Shown: positions 24,978-32,813 of the stretch, in pieces
Numbering within the stretch: position 1 is the stretch's first letter
How the letters are laid out: each line of letters opens with the position of its first letter
Origin: Clostridia bacterium
GTDB taxonomy: Bacteria; Bacillota_A; Clostridia; Oscillospirales; CAG-272
DNA: 49,974 nt
Assembly (NCBI GenBank): GCA_017466455.1
Contig: JAFTUD010000020.1
Span: 1-49,974, forward strand
Direction of reading: 5' to 3'
Position numbers and translations under genes: made by a program
The notes under the pieces: model-generated
The model's database searches: none
What the model was told of the DNA's origin: nothing
The model's input: only the letters and a program-made list of their open reading frames with translations

Positions 24978-26549
24978 TTATTGCTCATCATCGGAATCGG
25001 AGTCCTTAATAATAGGTGGCGTATCAAGCGAAAAGCTTGCAACATCAGGCACTCGGCGTACCGTTTCCACAACCTTAAACTCAAACCAAAATGTACTTCC
25101 GTACCCAATCTCACTTGAAACTCCAAAGCGCGAGCCGTGGAGAAGTAAAATGTTCTTTACAATAGAAAGACCGAGTCCCGTTCCAATCTTAGCGCGAGTA
25201 TGTACCTTGTCAACCTTGTAATACCTATCCCAAATAAGAGGCAAATCCTCATCACCGATTCCCGCACCCGAGTCAATTACCGAAATTCTTACAACTCCGT
25301 CCTTAACCGTTTGCACAACCCTTACAAGCTTGTTAATGCCTGTATAGTTTATCGCATTGTTTATCAGATTGTAAACAACCTGTAAGAGCCTTACCTCATC
25401 AGCCATAATGTAAACATCATCTCTGTTTTCAAATGTTACCTTGTAGCCGTTGTGAGAAATAAGATGCTCATATCTCTCAATAGATTTTCTTACAACATCA
25501 GTAAGGTTAATTTTCTTAACCTCAAGCTTTTGTGTTCCCGATTGAAGCTTGGAAACATTAAGCAAATCATTTACAAGAGAGGAAAGACGCGCCGTTTCAT
25601 CAATAATAACCTGCATATTCTCGGGCGTATTCTCTCCGGGAATATCACGCATTACCTCACTGTATCCCGAAATCATCGTAAGCGGAGTTCTAAGGTCGTG
25701 AGAAATGTTCGCAATAAGGTCCTTTTGCATTCTGTCAAGCTTAGAAAGCTCACTAACCGCAAAGTTCAATGTCCTTGCAAGCTCAATAGACTCAATCGTG
25801 CCCTTTTCCGCAAATCGCACATTGTAATTTCCCTTTGCAAGCTCCTTTGCCTTGTTATTTATATCAACAATAGGCGAGGACATGTGACGGGCAACGAAAA
25901 ACGCTACGATAAATGTCGCGAATACCATAAACAGAGTAATAAACAGTAGCTGTGTACGGATAGTTCTGACAGTTGCGCGCACAGGCTCAATAGAGGAGTT
26001 GAAAATTATTAAAATTGTATCTCCATGCTCATTTGTCGTTGTGGCAACGCTTATAATACATTCATTGAGATTATCCTCAGTAGGAACTCTGCCGTTAAAA
26101 TCATCGGGATTAAAATTAAAATCCTTGAACTTATCCCTTGATAAAATCTCAACGAAAAATCCGTCGTTCTCGTTTGCCTTGCTCACCCAGTTAAGATATA
26201 AATCCTTGCTCGGCTGAAGCTTATGTAAAATGCAGTCAAAATTGTCCGCATGCACATCACAACCGCCAAGCGCCGCATAGCCCTTTGTAATGTTCACTAC
26301 CTTGATACACGCCTCATGCGATCCCGACAGCTCGTTTACAAGCGCGCTTAGCTTTTCATTGTCAACATTATCTGCAACACTGTTGCTTGCATCATATGTA
26401 TCAAATTTTTTTACATACTCATAAATCGTAGGCAAGAACACCGTTTGCGATAGCCATAAAAAGATAAGCATAACAAGAATAAGCGCGAGCATAGCTAAAA
26501 ATATCTTAGCACTCATGGAGCTGAAAAATTTTTTCTTTATCTTACTCAT
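24978..26549 (-). CDS. Membrane sensor histidine kinase
   Basis: 523 aa. TM1 about 13-38, an extracellular sensor domain of about 160 residues, TM2 about 199-220, HAMP (SSPIVDINNKAKELAKGNYN), then HisKA with H284 in NISHDLRTPL, N-box NLINNAINYTG, G1 DSGAGIGDEDL, F-box and G2 GTGLGLSIVKN. All phosphotransfer motifs are intact. The start overlaps the response-regulator stop by 4 bases, so the two are coupled. The signal is unknown. It is an OmpR-class kinase; the neighbouring htrA suggests an envelope-stress role, in the way CssS is linked to htrA/htrB in Bacillus. Confidence 0.93.
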   Translation of the reverse strand: MSKIKKKFFSSMSAKIFLAMLALILVMLIFLWLSQTVFLPTIYEYVKKFDTYDASNSVADNVDNEKLSALVNELSGSHEACIKVVNITKGYAALGGCDVHADNFDCILHKLQPSKDLYLNWVSKANENDGFFVEILSRDKFKDFNFNPDDFNGRVPTEDNLNECIISVATTTNEHGDTILIIFNSSIEPVRATVRTIRTQLLFITLFMVFATFIVAFFVARHMSSPIVDINNKAKELAKGNYNVRFAEKGTIESIELARTLNFAVSELSKLDRMQKDLIANISHDLRTPLTMISGYSEVMRDIPGENTPENMQVIIDETARLSSLVNDLLNVSKLQSGTQKLEVKKINLTDVVRKSIERYEHLISHNGYKVTFENRDDVYIMADEVRLLQVVYNLINNAINYTGINKLVRVVQTVKDGVVRISVIDSGAGIGDEDLPLIWDRYYKVDKVHTRAKIGTGLGLSIVKNILLLHGSRFGVSSEIGYGSTFWFEFKVVETVRRVPDVASFSLDTPPIIKDSDSDDEQ

Positions 26550-27241
26550 TCCTTACACTCAAGACGGTAGCCCACACCGCGTATGGTTACTATAATATCG
26601 GCATAAGCGCCAAGGCTTTTTCTCAAAATTTTAATATGTGTGTCAAGTGTTCTGTCATCGCCAAAGAAGTCATATCCCCAAACATCGGAAAGAAGCTTGT
26701 CACGGGTAAGGGCGATATTTTTGTTCTTCAGCATATAGAAAAACAGGTCATATTCCTTAGGAGACATATCACGCCTTTCGCCGTCAACCTTAACAACTCT
26801 TGCTGTAAAGTCAACCTCAATAGCACCGTTTGCAAGATAAACAATATCGTTTTTCTTTTCGCTCACAGCACCGCCTGTCCTTGCTCGGCGCTTAAGGATA
26901 GCATCAACGCGGAGCATAAGCTCCTTGGGTGAAAACGGCTTGATAACATAGTCGTCAATGCCTATTTCAAATCCGTTGATCTTATCGTATTCCTCACCGC
27001 GTGCCGAAAGCATAATAATAGGAATGTCAGACGATTTGCGAATTTCTCTGCAAGCAGAGAAGCCGTCAAGCTCAGGCATCATAATGTCCATAATAACAAG
27101 GTCAAATTCATTGTTTTTCAGTTGAATAAGCGCTTCCATTCCGTTTGAAGCCTCACTGACAGAGTGCCCCTCAAACTCCGCATATTTGCGTATGAGCTTT
27201 CTTATCATTTCCTCGTCATCAGTTACAAGTATGTTATACAT
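26546..27241 (-). CDS. OmpR/PhoB-type response regulator
   Basis: 231 aa from ATG 27241, chosen because GAGG lies 8 bases before it; the upstream GTG and ATG at 27250 and 27247 sit on top of that site. Receiver domain: acidic pair DDEE, phosphoacceptor in DLVIMDIMMPELDGF, conserved T/S in IIMLSARGE and lysine in YVIKPFSPKEL. Residues about 130-230 are a winged-helix DNA-binding domain (MSPKEYDLFFYMLKN, LRKSLG, IRGVGYRLE). Partner of the downstream histidine kinase, expressed from its own promoter. Confidence 0.93.
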   Translation of the reverse strand: MYNILVTDDEEMIRKLIRKYAEFEGHSVSEASNGMEALIQLKNNEFDLVIMDIMMPELDGFSACREIRKSSDIPIIMLSARGEEYDKINGFEIGIDDYVIKPFSPKELMLRVDAILKRRARTGGAVSEKKNDIVYLANGAIEVDFTARVVKVDGERRDMSPKEYDLFFYMLKNKNIALTRDKLLSDVWGYDFFGDDRTLDTHIKILRKSLGAYADIIVTIRGVGYRLECKE

Positions 27242-27259
27242 AGTCATCACCTCATAAAA

Positions 27260-27288
27260 ATCATATCATAAAAAACGAATTTTGTCAA
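27260..27288 (-). promoter_or_regulatory. Sigma-A promoter of the two-component operon
   Basis: On the minus strand TTGACA (27288-27283), 17-base spacer, TATGAT (27265-27260). Confidence 0.75.
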
Positions 27289-27300
27289 CAAAAATGAGTT

Positions 27301-27338
27301 AAAAACAAGGTGCGGCACATCATATATGTGTCGCACCC
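27301..27338 (-). terminator. Intrinsic terminator of htrA
   Basis: GTGCG/CACAT pairs with ATGTG/CGCAC (one mismatch inside), followed on the minus strand by a T-rich run. Confidence 0.7.
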
Positions 27339-27396
27339 TGCGTCAGGCATGAACAAGACCCGACAAAATATAATAAAGGAGAAAGATTATGCTAAA

Positions 27397-28647
27397 TCAA
27401 GAAACTCTTTCGTAAACCAAAATATCAACCGTCAAATATTCGTTACCGCGTCTGATACTTGCGGTAATTGTATCACCGGGCTTAGTCCTTGAAAGCACAG
27501 AACGGAAATCGCTAAGGTCAGAAATATCAACGCCGTTCATCTGAAGGATAATATCTTGGATTTGAAGATTTGTATCATTAAAGCCTTCCATCAGGTCGTG
27601 TACATATACATAAGATGAATATCTGTCAGACACCACAGAAACAGTAATTCCAAGGAACGGACTGCTCTTGTAGTAGCCGAATTCAATAATATCCTCAACA
27701 ATAATTCTTGCATCGTTTGAAGGAATAGCAAAGCCAATGCCCTCAACGCCAAGACCTGATGATTTAGCATTTACAATACCGATAAGCTCACCCTTCATAT
27801 TGAACAGACCGCCACCCGAATTTCCCGAGTTGATTGCCGCGTTCGTTTGAAGCAGATTGAAGTAATTTCCGTCAATTTCAATCTCACGGTCAAGCGCGCT
27901 TATAATTCCGTTGGAAACGCTTCCGCCAAGCTCACCGAGAGGATTACCGATAGCAATTACCTCTTGTCCCAGCGCAATAGCATTTGAATCGCCAAACTTA
28001 GCGCCAAAGAGCGTGTCAGTCGTCTCAACCATAAGCACCGCAATGTCGCCATAGCTATCTGTACCGCGTACAGCCTTTACCGCGTATTCCTTGCCGTCGG
28101 TTGTTCTTATCGTTATTTTATTTGATGTATTTCCGTTCTCATCTTGAATAACATGAGCGTTAGTTACAATATAGTAGCCCGAGTCAACGCCATCAAGCTT
28201 GTATTTTCCAATAATTACACCGCTGCCCGCACTTGCGCTAACGGTAATTGAGTTCACAACAAACTCCGTTTTTATTTCAACAACACTGTCCTTAACCGCA
28301 TATATAACCTCGGAGTAGGACGAGTATTCCTTGCTCGTGTTAGCTGAGCTGGCCGACTCACTGCTCACATCATTTCCATTCATCGCGCCGTTTTGATCAT
28401 CAACGCTTGGAGATGTGAAAATAAGACTGTCAACATTCTTTCCCGTGCTTGGGGAGGATAGCTTGTTTACGATTATAATGCCGAAAACAAGCATTAAAAT
28501 AAGCATTAGCGCAAAAAATCCGGAAACAATAACGAGCATAAGATTGCTCTTGCTCACCCTTCTTCCGCTATCGTAAGAGGCGGAGCTAATAGATTCTTGA
28601 TTTTCGCCCTGCTCATCTGAAAAATCATTATATATAAAGTCTGCCAT
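27397..28647 (-). CDS. HtrA/DegP-type trypsin-like serine protease with PDZ domain
   Basis: 416 aa from ATG 28647, preceded by AAAGGAGTGTGTCAC. A cytoplasmic N-terminus (1-34), one membrane anchor (about 35-61) and a low-complexity linker lead to the protease. The catalytic triad is complete: H165 (TNAHVI), D201 (GDIAVL), S277 (NSGNSGGGL). One PDZ domain (about 315-410) follows, with LMEGFNDTNLQIQDIILQMNG. The protein faces outward and degrades or refolds damaged exported proteins. The gene lies just upstream of a response regulator and kinase on the same strand. Confidence 0.95.
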   Translation of the reverse strand: MADFIYNDFSDEQGENQESISSASYDSGRRVSKSNLMLVIVSGFFALMLILMLVFGIIIVNKLSSPSTGKNVDSLIFTSPSVDDQNGAMNGNDVSSESASSANTSKEYSSYSEVIYAVKDSVVEIKTEFVVNSITVSASAGSGVIIGKYKLDGVDSGYYIVTNAHVIQDENGNTSNKITIRTTDGKEYAVKAVRGTDSYGDIAVLMVETTDTLFGAKFGDSNAIALGQEVIAIGNPLGELGGSVSNGIISALDREIEIDGNYFNLLQTNAAINSGNSGGGLFNMKGELIGIVNAKSSGLGVEGIGFAIPSNDARIIVEDIIEFGYYKSSPFLGITVSVVSDRYSSYVYVHDLMEGFNDTNLQIQDIILQMNGVDISDLSDFRSVLSRTKPGDTITASIRRGNEYLTVDILVYERVS

Positions 28648-28776
28648 GTGACACACTCCTTTCGCTTTAGTAACCCCATTATACACCATGAATGTGACGG
28701 TTGTGTGATGATTTTGAGAAAAATATCTAAAAATTTCAAATTTTTTGCTAAAAAATCAAAAAAAATCAAAAAAAAC
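28648..28776. other. Divergent region upstream of htrA
   Basis: On the minus strand a TATAAT (28683-28678) lies about 30 bases before the htrA start, without a clear -35, so htrA may need an activator. The rest is AT-rich with two AAAAAATCAAA blocks and no gene. Confidence 0.45.
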
Positions 28777-28805
28777 TTGCAATTTCAAAATTATTATGCT
28801 AATAT
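28777..28805 (+). promoter_or_regulatory. Promoter of the T-box/pheST transcript
   Basis: TTGCAA (28777-28782), 17-base spacer, TAATAT (28800-28805). Confidence 0.65.
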
Positions 28806-28824
28806 TATACTCGTAAAATACAAA

Positions 28825-29077
28825 AAAGTAAAAATGCGTTGAAAAAGCTTGCGTTTGCAACGGGTCAATACAAAGAGATGGACCTCACGGCTGAAAGGGT
28901 TCTTATTGATTTGCAAATTGCGTTTCACTTTGGAGCATGCTTGTTGAAATCAGTAGGCAGGCACGGTATGTCCCGTTATCGACATAAGGAGTGTAGGCTT
29001 CTGAGGGTCATTGACCGAAAAAGGGTGGTACCGCGATAATTCGCCCCTGTCATTTTTGATAGGGGGCGATTTTTTTG
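28825..29077 (+). ncRNA. T-box leader controlling pheST
   Basis: The T-box sequence AGGGTGGTACCGCG (29022-29035) is followed by the terminator hairpin TCGCCCCTGTCA/TGATAGGGGGCGA and a T7 run (29040-29077). Upstream, a long stem I contains AAAGAGATGG and GGCTGAAAGGGTTCTT. The triplet TTC at 28900-28902 is placed like the specifier codon and would read phenylalanine, in agreement with the genes controlled. T-boxes let uncharged cognate tRNA stop termination, so low charged tRNA-Phe raises pheST expression. The class and element are secure; the exact specifier position is inferred. Confidence 0.93.
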
Positions 29078-29136
29078 TTTTCACCGCCGAAAAATCAACG
29101 AGAATTTACTTTTAAAAAACCGTAAGGAGAAATAAT

Positions 29137-30174
29137 ATGAAAGAAAAGTTAGAGGCGCTACTCAAGGAAGGAGTAGAAAAAATCAACTCGGCAGGAAGCG
29201 AAAATGAGCTTCAAGAGGTAAAGGCGTTGCTCCTTGGCAAGCAGGGAAGCATTACAGCCCTTCTTAAGGAAATCCCAAAGCTTGATGTTGCCCTTCGCCC
29301 CGAAATGGGAAAGGCAGTAAATGAGGTAAAGGCAAAACTTAGTGAGCAAATTGATGCCCGCAGAGAGGAGCTAACCCTCAAGGCAAGCGCAATTTCCCCC
29401 GATTTCGACTGCACAATCCCTGGAATTGAGCCTAAAATCGGCGGACTTCATCCAATCACTCAAATGTGCTACGATTTAAACGACGCATTTCGCTCAATGG
29501 GCTTTGAGGTGTTCTCAGGTCCCGAAATCACAAGCGAATATTATGCGTTTGATAACCTGAACTTCCCGCCAAACCATCCCGCAAGAGAGAGCATGGATAC
29601 CTACTGGCTTGAAGGACACGATAGCGGAGAGGCGAATGATAAGCTTTGCCTTCGTCCTCACCTAACAGGAGATAGCGTGCGCTATATGCAAACACACAAG
29701 CCACCCTATCGCTTCGTTTACCCGGGTAGAGTATATAGAAACGAAACAACCGATGCCCGTCACGAGCGTGCGTTCTTCCAATACGAGGCTCTTATCGTAG
29801 ATAAGGACTTCACCTATACCGCAGGAAAGGTAATGATAAAGAGTATTCTTTCCAAGGTATTCGGCAAGGATGTACCTGTAAGAATGCGTGCAGGCTTCTT
29901 CCCATTTGTTGAGCCGGGCTTTGAAATTGATATGGGATGCCTTGTTTGCAACGGAAAGGGCTGTAGCGTTTGTAAGCATGTTGGCTGGATTGAAATTATG
30001 CCGGGCGGAACACCGCATCCAAATGTTCTTCGCGCCGCAGGACTTGATCCCGATGAATATACAGGCTTCTATGTAAACATAGGACTTGACCGTCTTGTAA
30101 TGATGCGTTACGGCGTTGACGATGTCCGTCTTTTCCATAGCGCAGACCTTCGCTTCTTAAAGCAGTTCCATTAA
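29137..30174 (+). CDS. pheS: Phenylalanine-tRNA ligase alpha subunit
   Basis: 345 aa. Catalytic subunit of the alpha2-beta2 enzyme that charges tRNA-Phe. N-terminal coiled coil (1-90), then the class II core: motif 2 in FVYPGRVYRNETTDARHE and motif 3 in GLDRLVMMRYGVDDVR near the C-terminus. The phenylalanine pocket region is in FFQYEALIVDKDF and GAGFFPFVEPG-type segments. A CLVCNGKGCSVCK cysteine cluster in the core is typical of many bacterial PheS. Start preceded by GTAAGGAGA. Coupled to the T-box upstream and to pheT downstream. Confidence 0.98.
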   Translation: MKEKLEALLKEGVEKINSAGSENELQEVKALLLGKQGSITALLKEIPKLDVALRPEMGKAVNEVKAKLSEQIDARREELTLKASAISPDFDCTIPGIEPKIGGLHPITQMCYDLNDAFRSMGFEVFSGPEITSEYYAFDNLNFPPNHPARESMDTYWLEGHDSGEANDKLCLRPHLTGDSVRYMQTHKPPYRFVYPGRVYRNETTDARHERAFFQYEALIVDKDFTYTAGKVMIKSILSKVFGKDVPVRMRAGFFPFVEPGFEIDMGCLVCNGKGCSVCKHVGWIEIMPGGTPHPNVLRAAGLDPDEYTGFYVNIGLDRLVMMRYGVDDVRLFHSADLRFLKQFH

Positions 30175-30198
30175 TGAGTATTTAAGGAGAATAAAGAG

Positions 30199-32682
30199 AT
30201 GAAATTATCACTTAACTGGATAAAGGATTATGTAAAGCTTCCCGAGGATATGGACCTTACCCGTCTTGCCTATGACCTTACAATGTCAACCGTTGAGGTT
30301 GAGGGAGCAGAGCGCTTGGCTGACCGCTTTGATAAAATAATAGTCGGCGAAATTAAGGAGGTTTTGCCTCACCCCAACGCCGACAAGCTCCGTGTTTGCA
30401 AAGTAGATATCGGAAATGGCGAAATCAAGGACATCGTTTGCGGTGGCAGTAACCTTGATGCGGGAATGAAGGTAGTAGTTGCCTGCCCGGGTTCATTTGT
30501 TCGTTGGCACGGAGAGGGAGAGCCCGTAGAAATTAAAAACGCTAAGCTTCGCGGAGTGCCGAGCTTCGGTATGATTTGCGCCTCGGTTGAGGTAGGGCTT
30601 GATGCGCTTTTCCCCGTAAATGATGAGCATGAGATTATGGACCTTACCTCATTTAATGCAGAGGCAGGAACTCCGCTTGCAGTAGCGCTCAATCTTGATG
30701 ACATCATTCTTGAAATCGATAATAAATCAATGACCAACCGCCCCGACCTTTGGGGTCACTATGGCATAGCAAGAGAAATTGCCGCACTTTACGACCTTGA
30801 GCTTGTGCCGTTTGAAAAATACATTCCAACAACAACCGAAAAATATAAGGTTGAAATAAAGGACACCGAAAGATGCCCGCGCTATATCGGAACACGCATC
30901 GAGGGACTTGGCGTTATGCCGTCGCCGTTTGAAATGCAAAGCCGTATTTGGCGTGTAGGCATGCGCCCAATCAACGCCCTTGTTGATATTACAAACTATG
31001 TAATGCTCGCAACAGGTCAGCCTACTCATGTGTTTGATTCTAACCATATAATCGACCACATCGAGGTGCGCAAAGCAAATAAGGATGAAAAGCTCCTTCT
31101 TCTGAACGATAAGGAAATCGCCCTTTCCGAGGACGACCTCGTTATTGCCGATGCCGAGGGCGCGGTAGGACTTGCAGGCGTTATGGGCGGAGCAAAGGAT
31201 TCAGTCCTTCCCGAAACAAACAGTGTAATCTTAGAGGTTGCAAACTTTGAAAGCAAGGGAATAAGAAGAACTGCGCTCAGATACGATAACCGTACTGAGT
31301 CCTCAGCCCGCTATGAAAAGGCAATAGACCCCGAGCGCTGTGACCAAGCCCTCTCACTTGCAATGAAGCTGTTTAGCGAGCTTTATCCCGATATGAGAGT
31401 TACCGCATTTAGCGACCAATATCCAAACAAGCTTGAAAGAAAAGAAATAGATGTTGAGCTTGAATGGCTTGACAGAAGACTCGGAAAGCGTATTCCGCAG
31501 GATGTAGTGGCGAAAAAGCTCGGTACAATGGGCTATGAGGTTACCTTCACCGACGATTCAATGCACATTGTCGTTCCGACATGGCGTTCAACGGGTGATG
31601 TATCTATAAAAGCCGATATTATGGAAGAGGTAGCCCGTATGTATGGCTACGAAAACTTTGAGGCAACCTCTATCACCACAACCTTTGACGGAGCAATAAA
31701 TCAGCTTAATGTTGACCTTGTCCGTAAGATAAAGGAATATCTTGCCTTCCGTTGCAATATGTGGGAAATCTTCACATATCCTTGGATGAGCGATGAGTGC
31801 GTAAGCGCGATTATGCCGTCAACCGACGGAATTTTAGCTCTTGCAACACCTCCGTCACCAACCGAAAAATATGTAAAATGCTCACTCCTTCCAAACATTT
31901 GTAAGGCAATCGTTAAAAACGAGCGTAATTTTGAGGAATTTGACATCTTTGAGGAGGCTCAAATCTTCCTTGATAAGGACTATACTTCAAATTATAAGGG
32001 AGAGAAGCTTCCTTGCCAAAGAAAGCACCTCGGCTGTGCATTTGTAGGCTCATCTGACAAAATTGCGGATCTTTTCCGTCACGCCAAGGGAGTAATTGCA
32101 TCAATGCCAACATACACACATATGGAGGCATTCACCTTTGAAAAGACCGAAAAGCCATACTGGGCTGATGAGGTTGTATGGCAAAATATCTACCATAACG
32201 GAAAGAAAATCGGTGACATCGCCCTTCTTTCAAAGAAATCTGCCCTTGCTTGCGGAATTAAGGTTCTTTCCGCTATCTTGGTAGAGCTTGATATGGATGA
32301 GCTTGTTCCGTTCAAGTCAAGGACAAACCGCTTCACAAGACTTAGCGAGCTTCAGTCAAACGAGTATGATGTTTCTCTTATCATTGATTCAATGACAAAA
32401 TGGCAGGATATTTACACCGCGGTTTTGAAGGGTAATGATGAGCTTCCGATGACCGTTCAGGTTACCGAGCAGGGACAAACCAAGGCAGTAAATGTAACTC
32501 TCGGTCTTAAATTCGTAGATGAATATAAGGGCAAGCAAATTCCCGAGGGCAAAAAGTCCCTTACAATTCGCCTTGTTATCTCATCAAGCGAAAAGACACT
32601 TACAAGCACGGAAATTGAGGCGGTTGCCAATACCGTTCTTAAGAAGCTTTCCAAGCTGTTCGGCGCAGACATTCGCGCATAA
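30199..32682 (+). CDS. pheT: Phenylalanine-tRNA ligase beta subunit
   Basis: 827 aa, full length. Domains in order: tRNA-binding OB fold (about 40-150, HPNADKLRVCKVDIG), B3/4 editing domain (about 215-390), B5 (about 405-475), catalytic-like core (480-700), and FDX-ACB anticodon-binding domain (about 735-827). The beta subunit binds tRNA and clears mischarged Tyr-tRNA-Phe. Starts 24 bases after pheS, following TAAGGAG, in the same T-box-controlled operon, and ends at a strong terminator. Confidence 0.98.
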   Translation: MKLSLNWIKDYVKLPEDMDLTRLAYDLTMSTVEVEGAERLADRFDKIIVGEIKEVLPHPNADKLRVCKVDIGNGEIKDIVCGGSNLDAGMKVVVACPGSFVRWHGEGEPVEIKNAKLRGVPSFGMICASVEVGLDALFPVNDEHEIMDLTSFNAEAGTPLAVALNLDDIILEIDNKSMTNRPDLWGHYGIAREIAALYDLELVPFEKYIPTTTEKYKVEIKDTERCPRYIGTRIEGLGVMPSPFEMQSRIWRVGMRPINALVDITNYVMLATGQPTHVFDSNHIIDHIEVRKANKDEKLLLLNDKEIALSEDDLVIADAEGAVGLAGVMGGAKDSVLPETNSVILEVANFESKGIRRTALRYDNRTESSARYEKAIDPERCDQALSLAMKLFSELYPDMRVTAFSDQYPNKLERKEIDVELEWLDRRLGKRIPQDVVAKKLGTMGYEVTFTDDSMHIVVPTWRSTGDVSIKADIMEEVARMYGYENFEATSITTTFDGAINQLNVDLVRKIKEYLAFRCNMWEIFTYPWMSDECVSAIMPSTDGILALATPPSPTEKYVKCSLLPNICKAIVKNERNFEEFDIFEEAQIFLDKDYTSNYKGEKLPCQRKHLGCAFVGSSDKIADLFRHAKGVIASMPTYTHMEAFTFEKTEKPYWADEVVWQNIYHNGKKIGDIALLSKKSALACGIKVLSAILVELDMDELVPFKSRTNRFTRLSELQSNEYDVSLIIDSMTKWQDIYTAVLKGNDELPMTVQVTEQGQTKAVNVTLGLKFVDEYKGKQIPEGKKSLTIRLVISSSEKTLTSTEIEAVANTVLKKLSKLFGADIRA

Positions 32683-32696
32683 TTCAAATAAAACCG

Positions 32697-32727
32697 AAAA
32701 AGAGCAATTTTAAAATTGCTCTTTTTG
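32697..32727 (+). terminator. Intrinsic terminator of pheST
   Basis: AAAAAGAGCAATTTT pairs with AAAATTGCTCTTTTT. Confidence 0.9.
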
Positions 32728-32735
32728 CATTTTAA

Positions 32736-32764
32736 TTGACACATCACTAAATATATGATAAAAT
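32736..32764 (+). promoter_or_regulatory. Sigma-A promoter of the GH92 gene
   Basis: TTGACA (32736-32741), 17-base spacer, TAAAAT (32759-32764). Confidence 0.8.
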
Positions 32765-32813
32765 ATGAATGGAATTATCAAAAAACTACCCTTAACGAAA
32801 TAAGGAGATAAAA

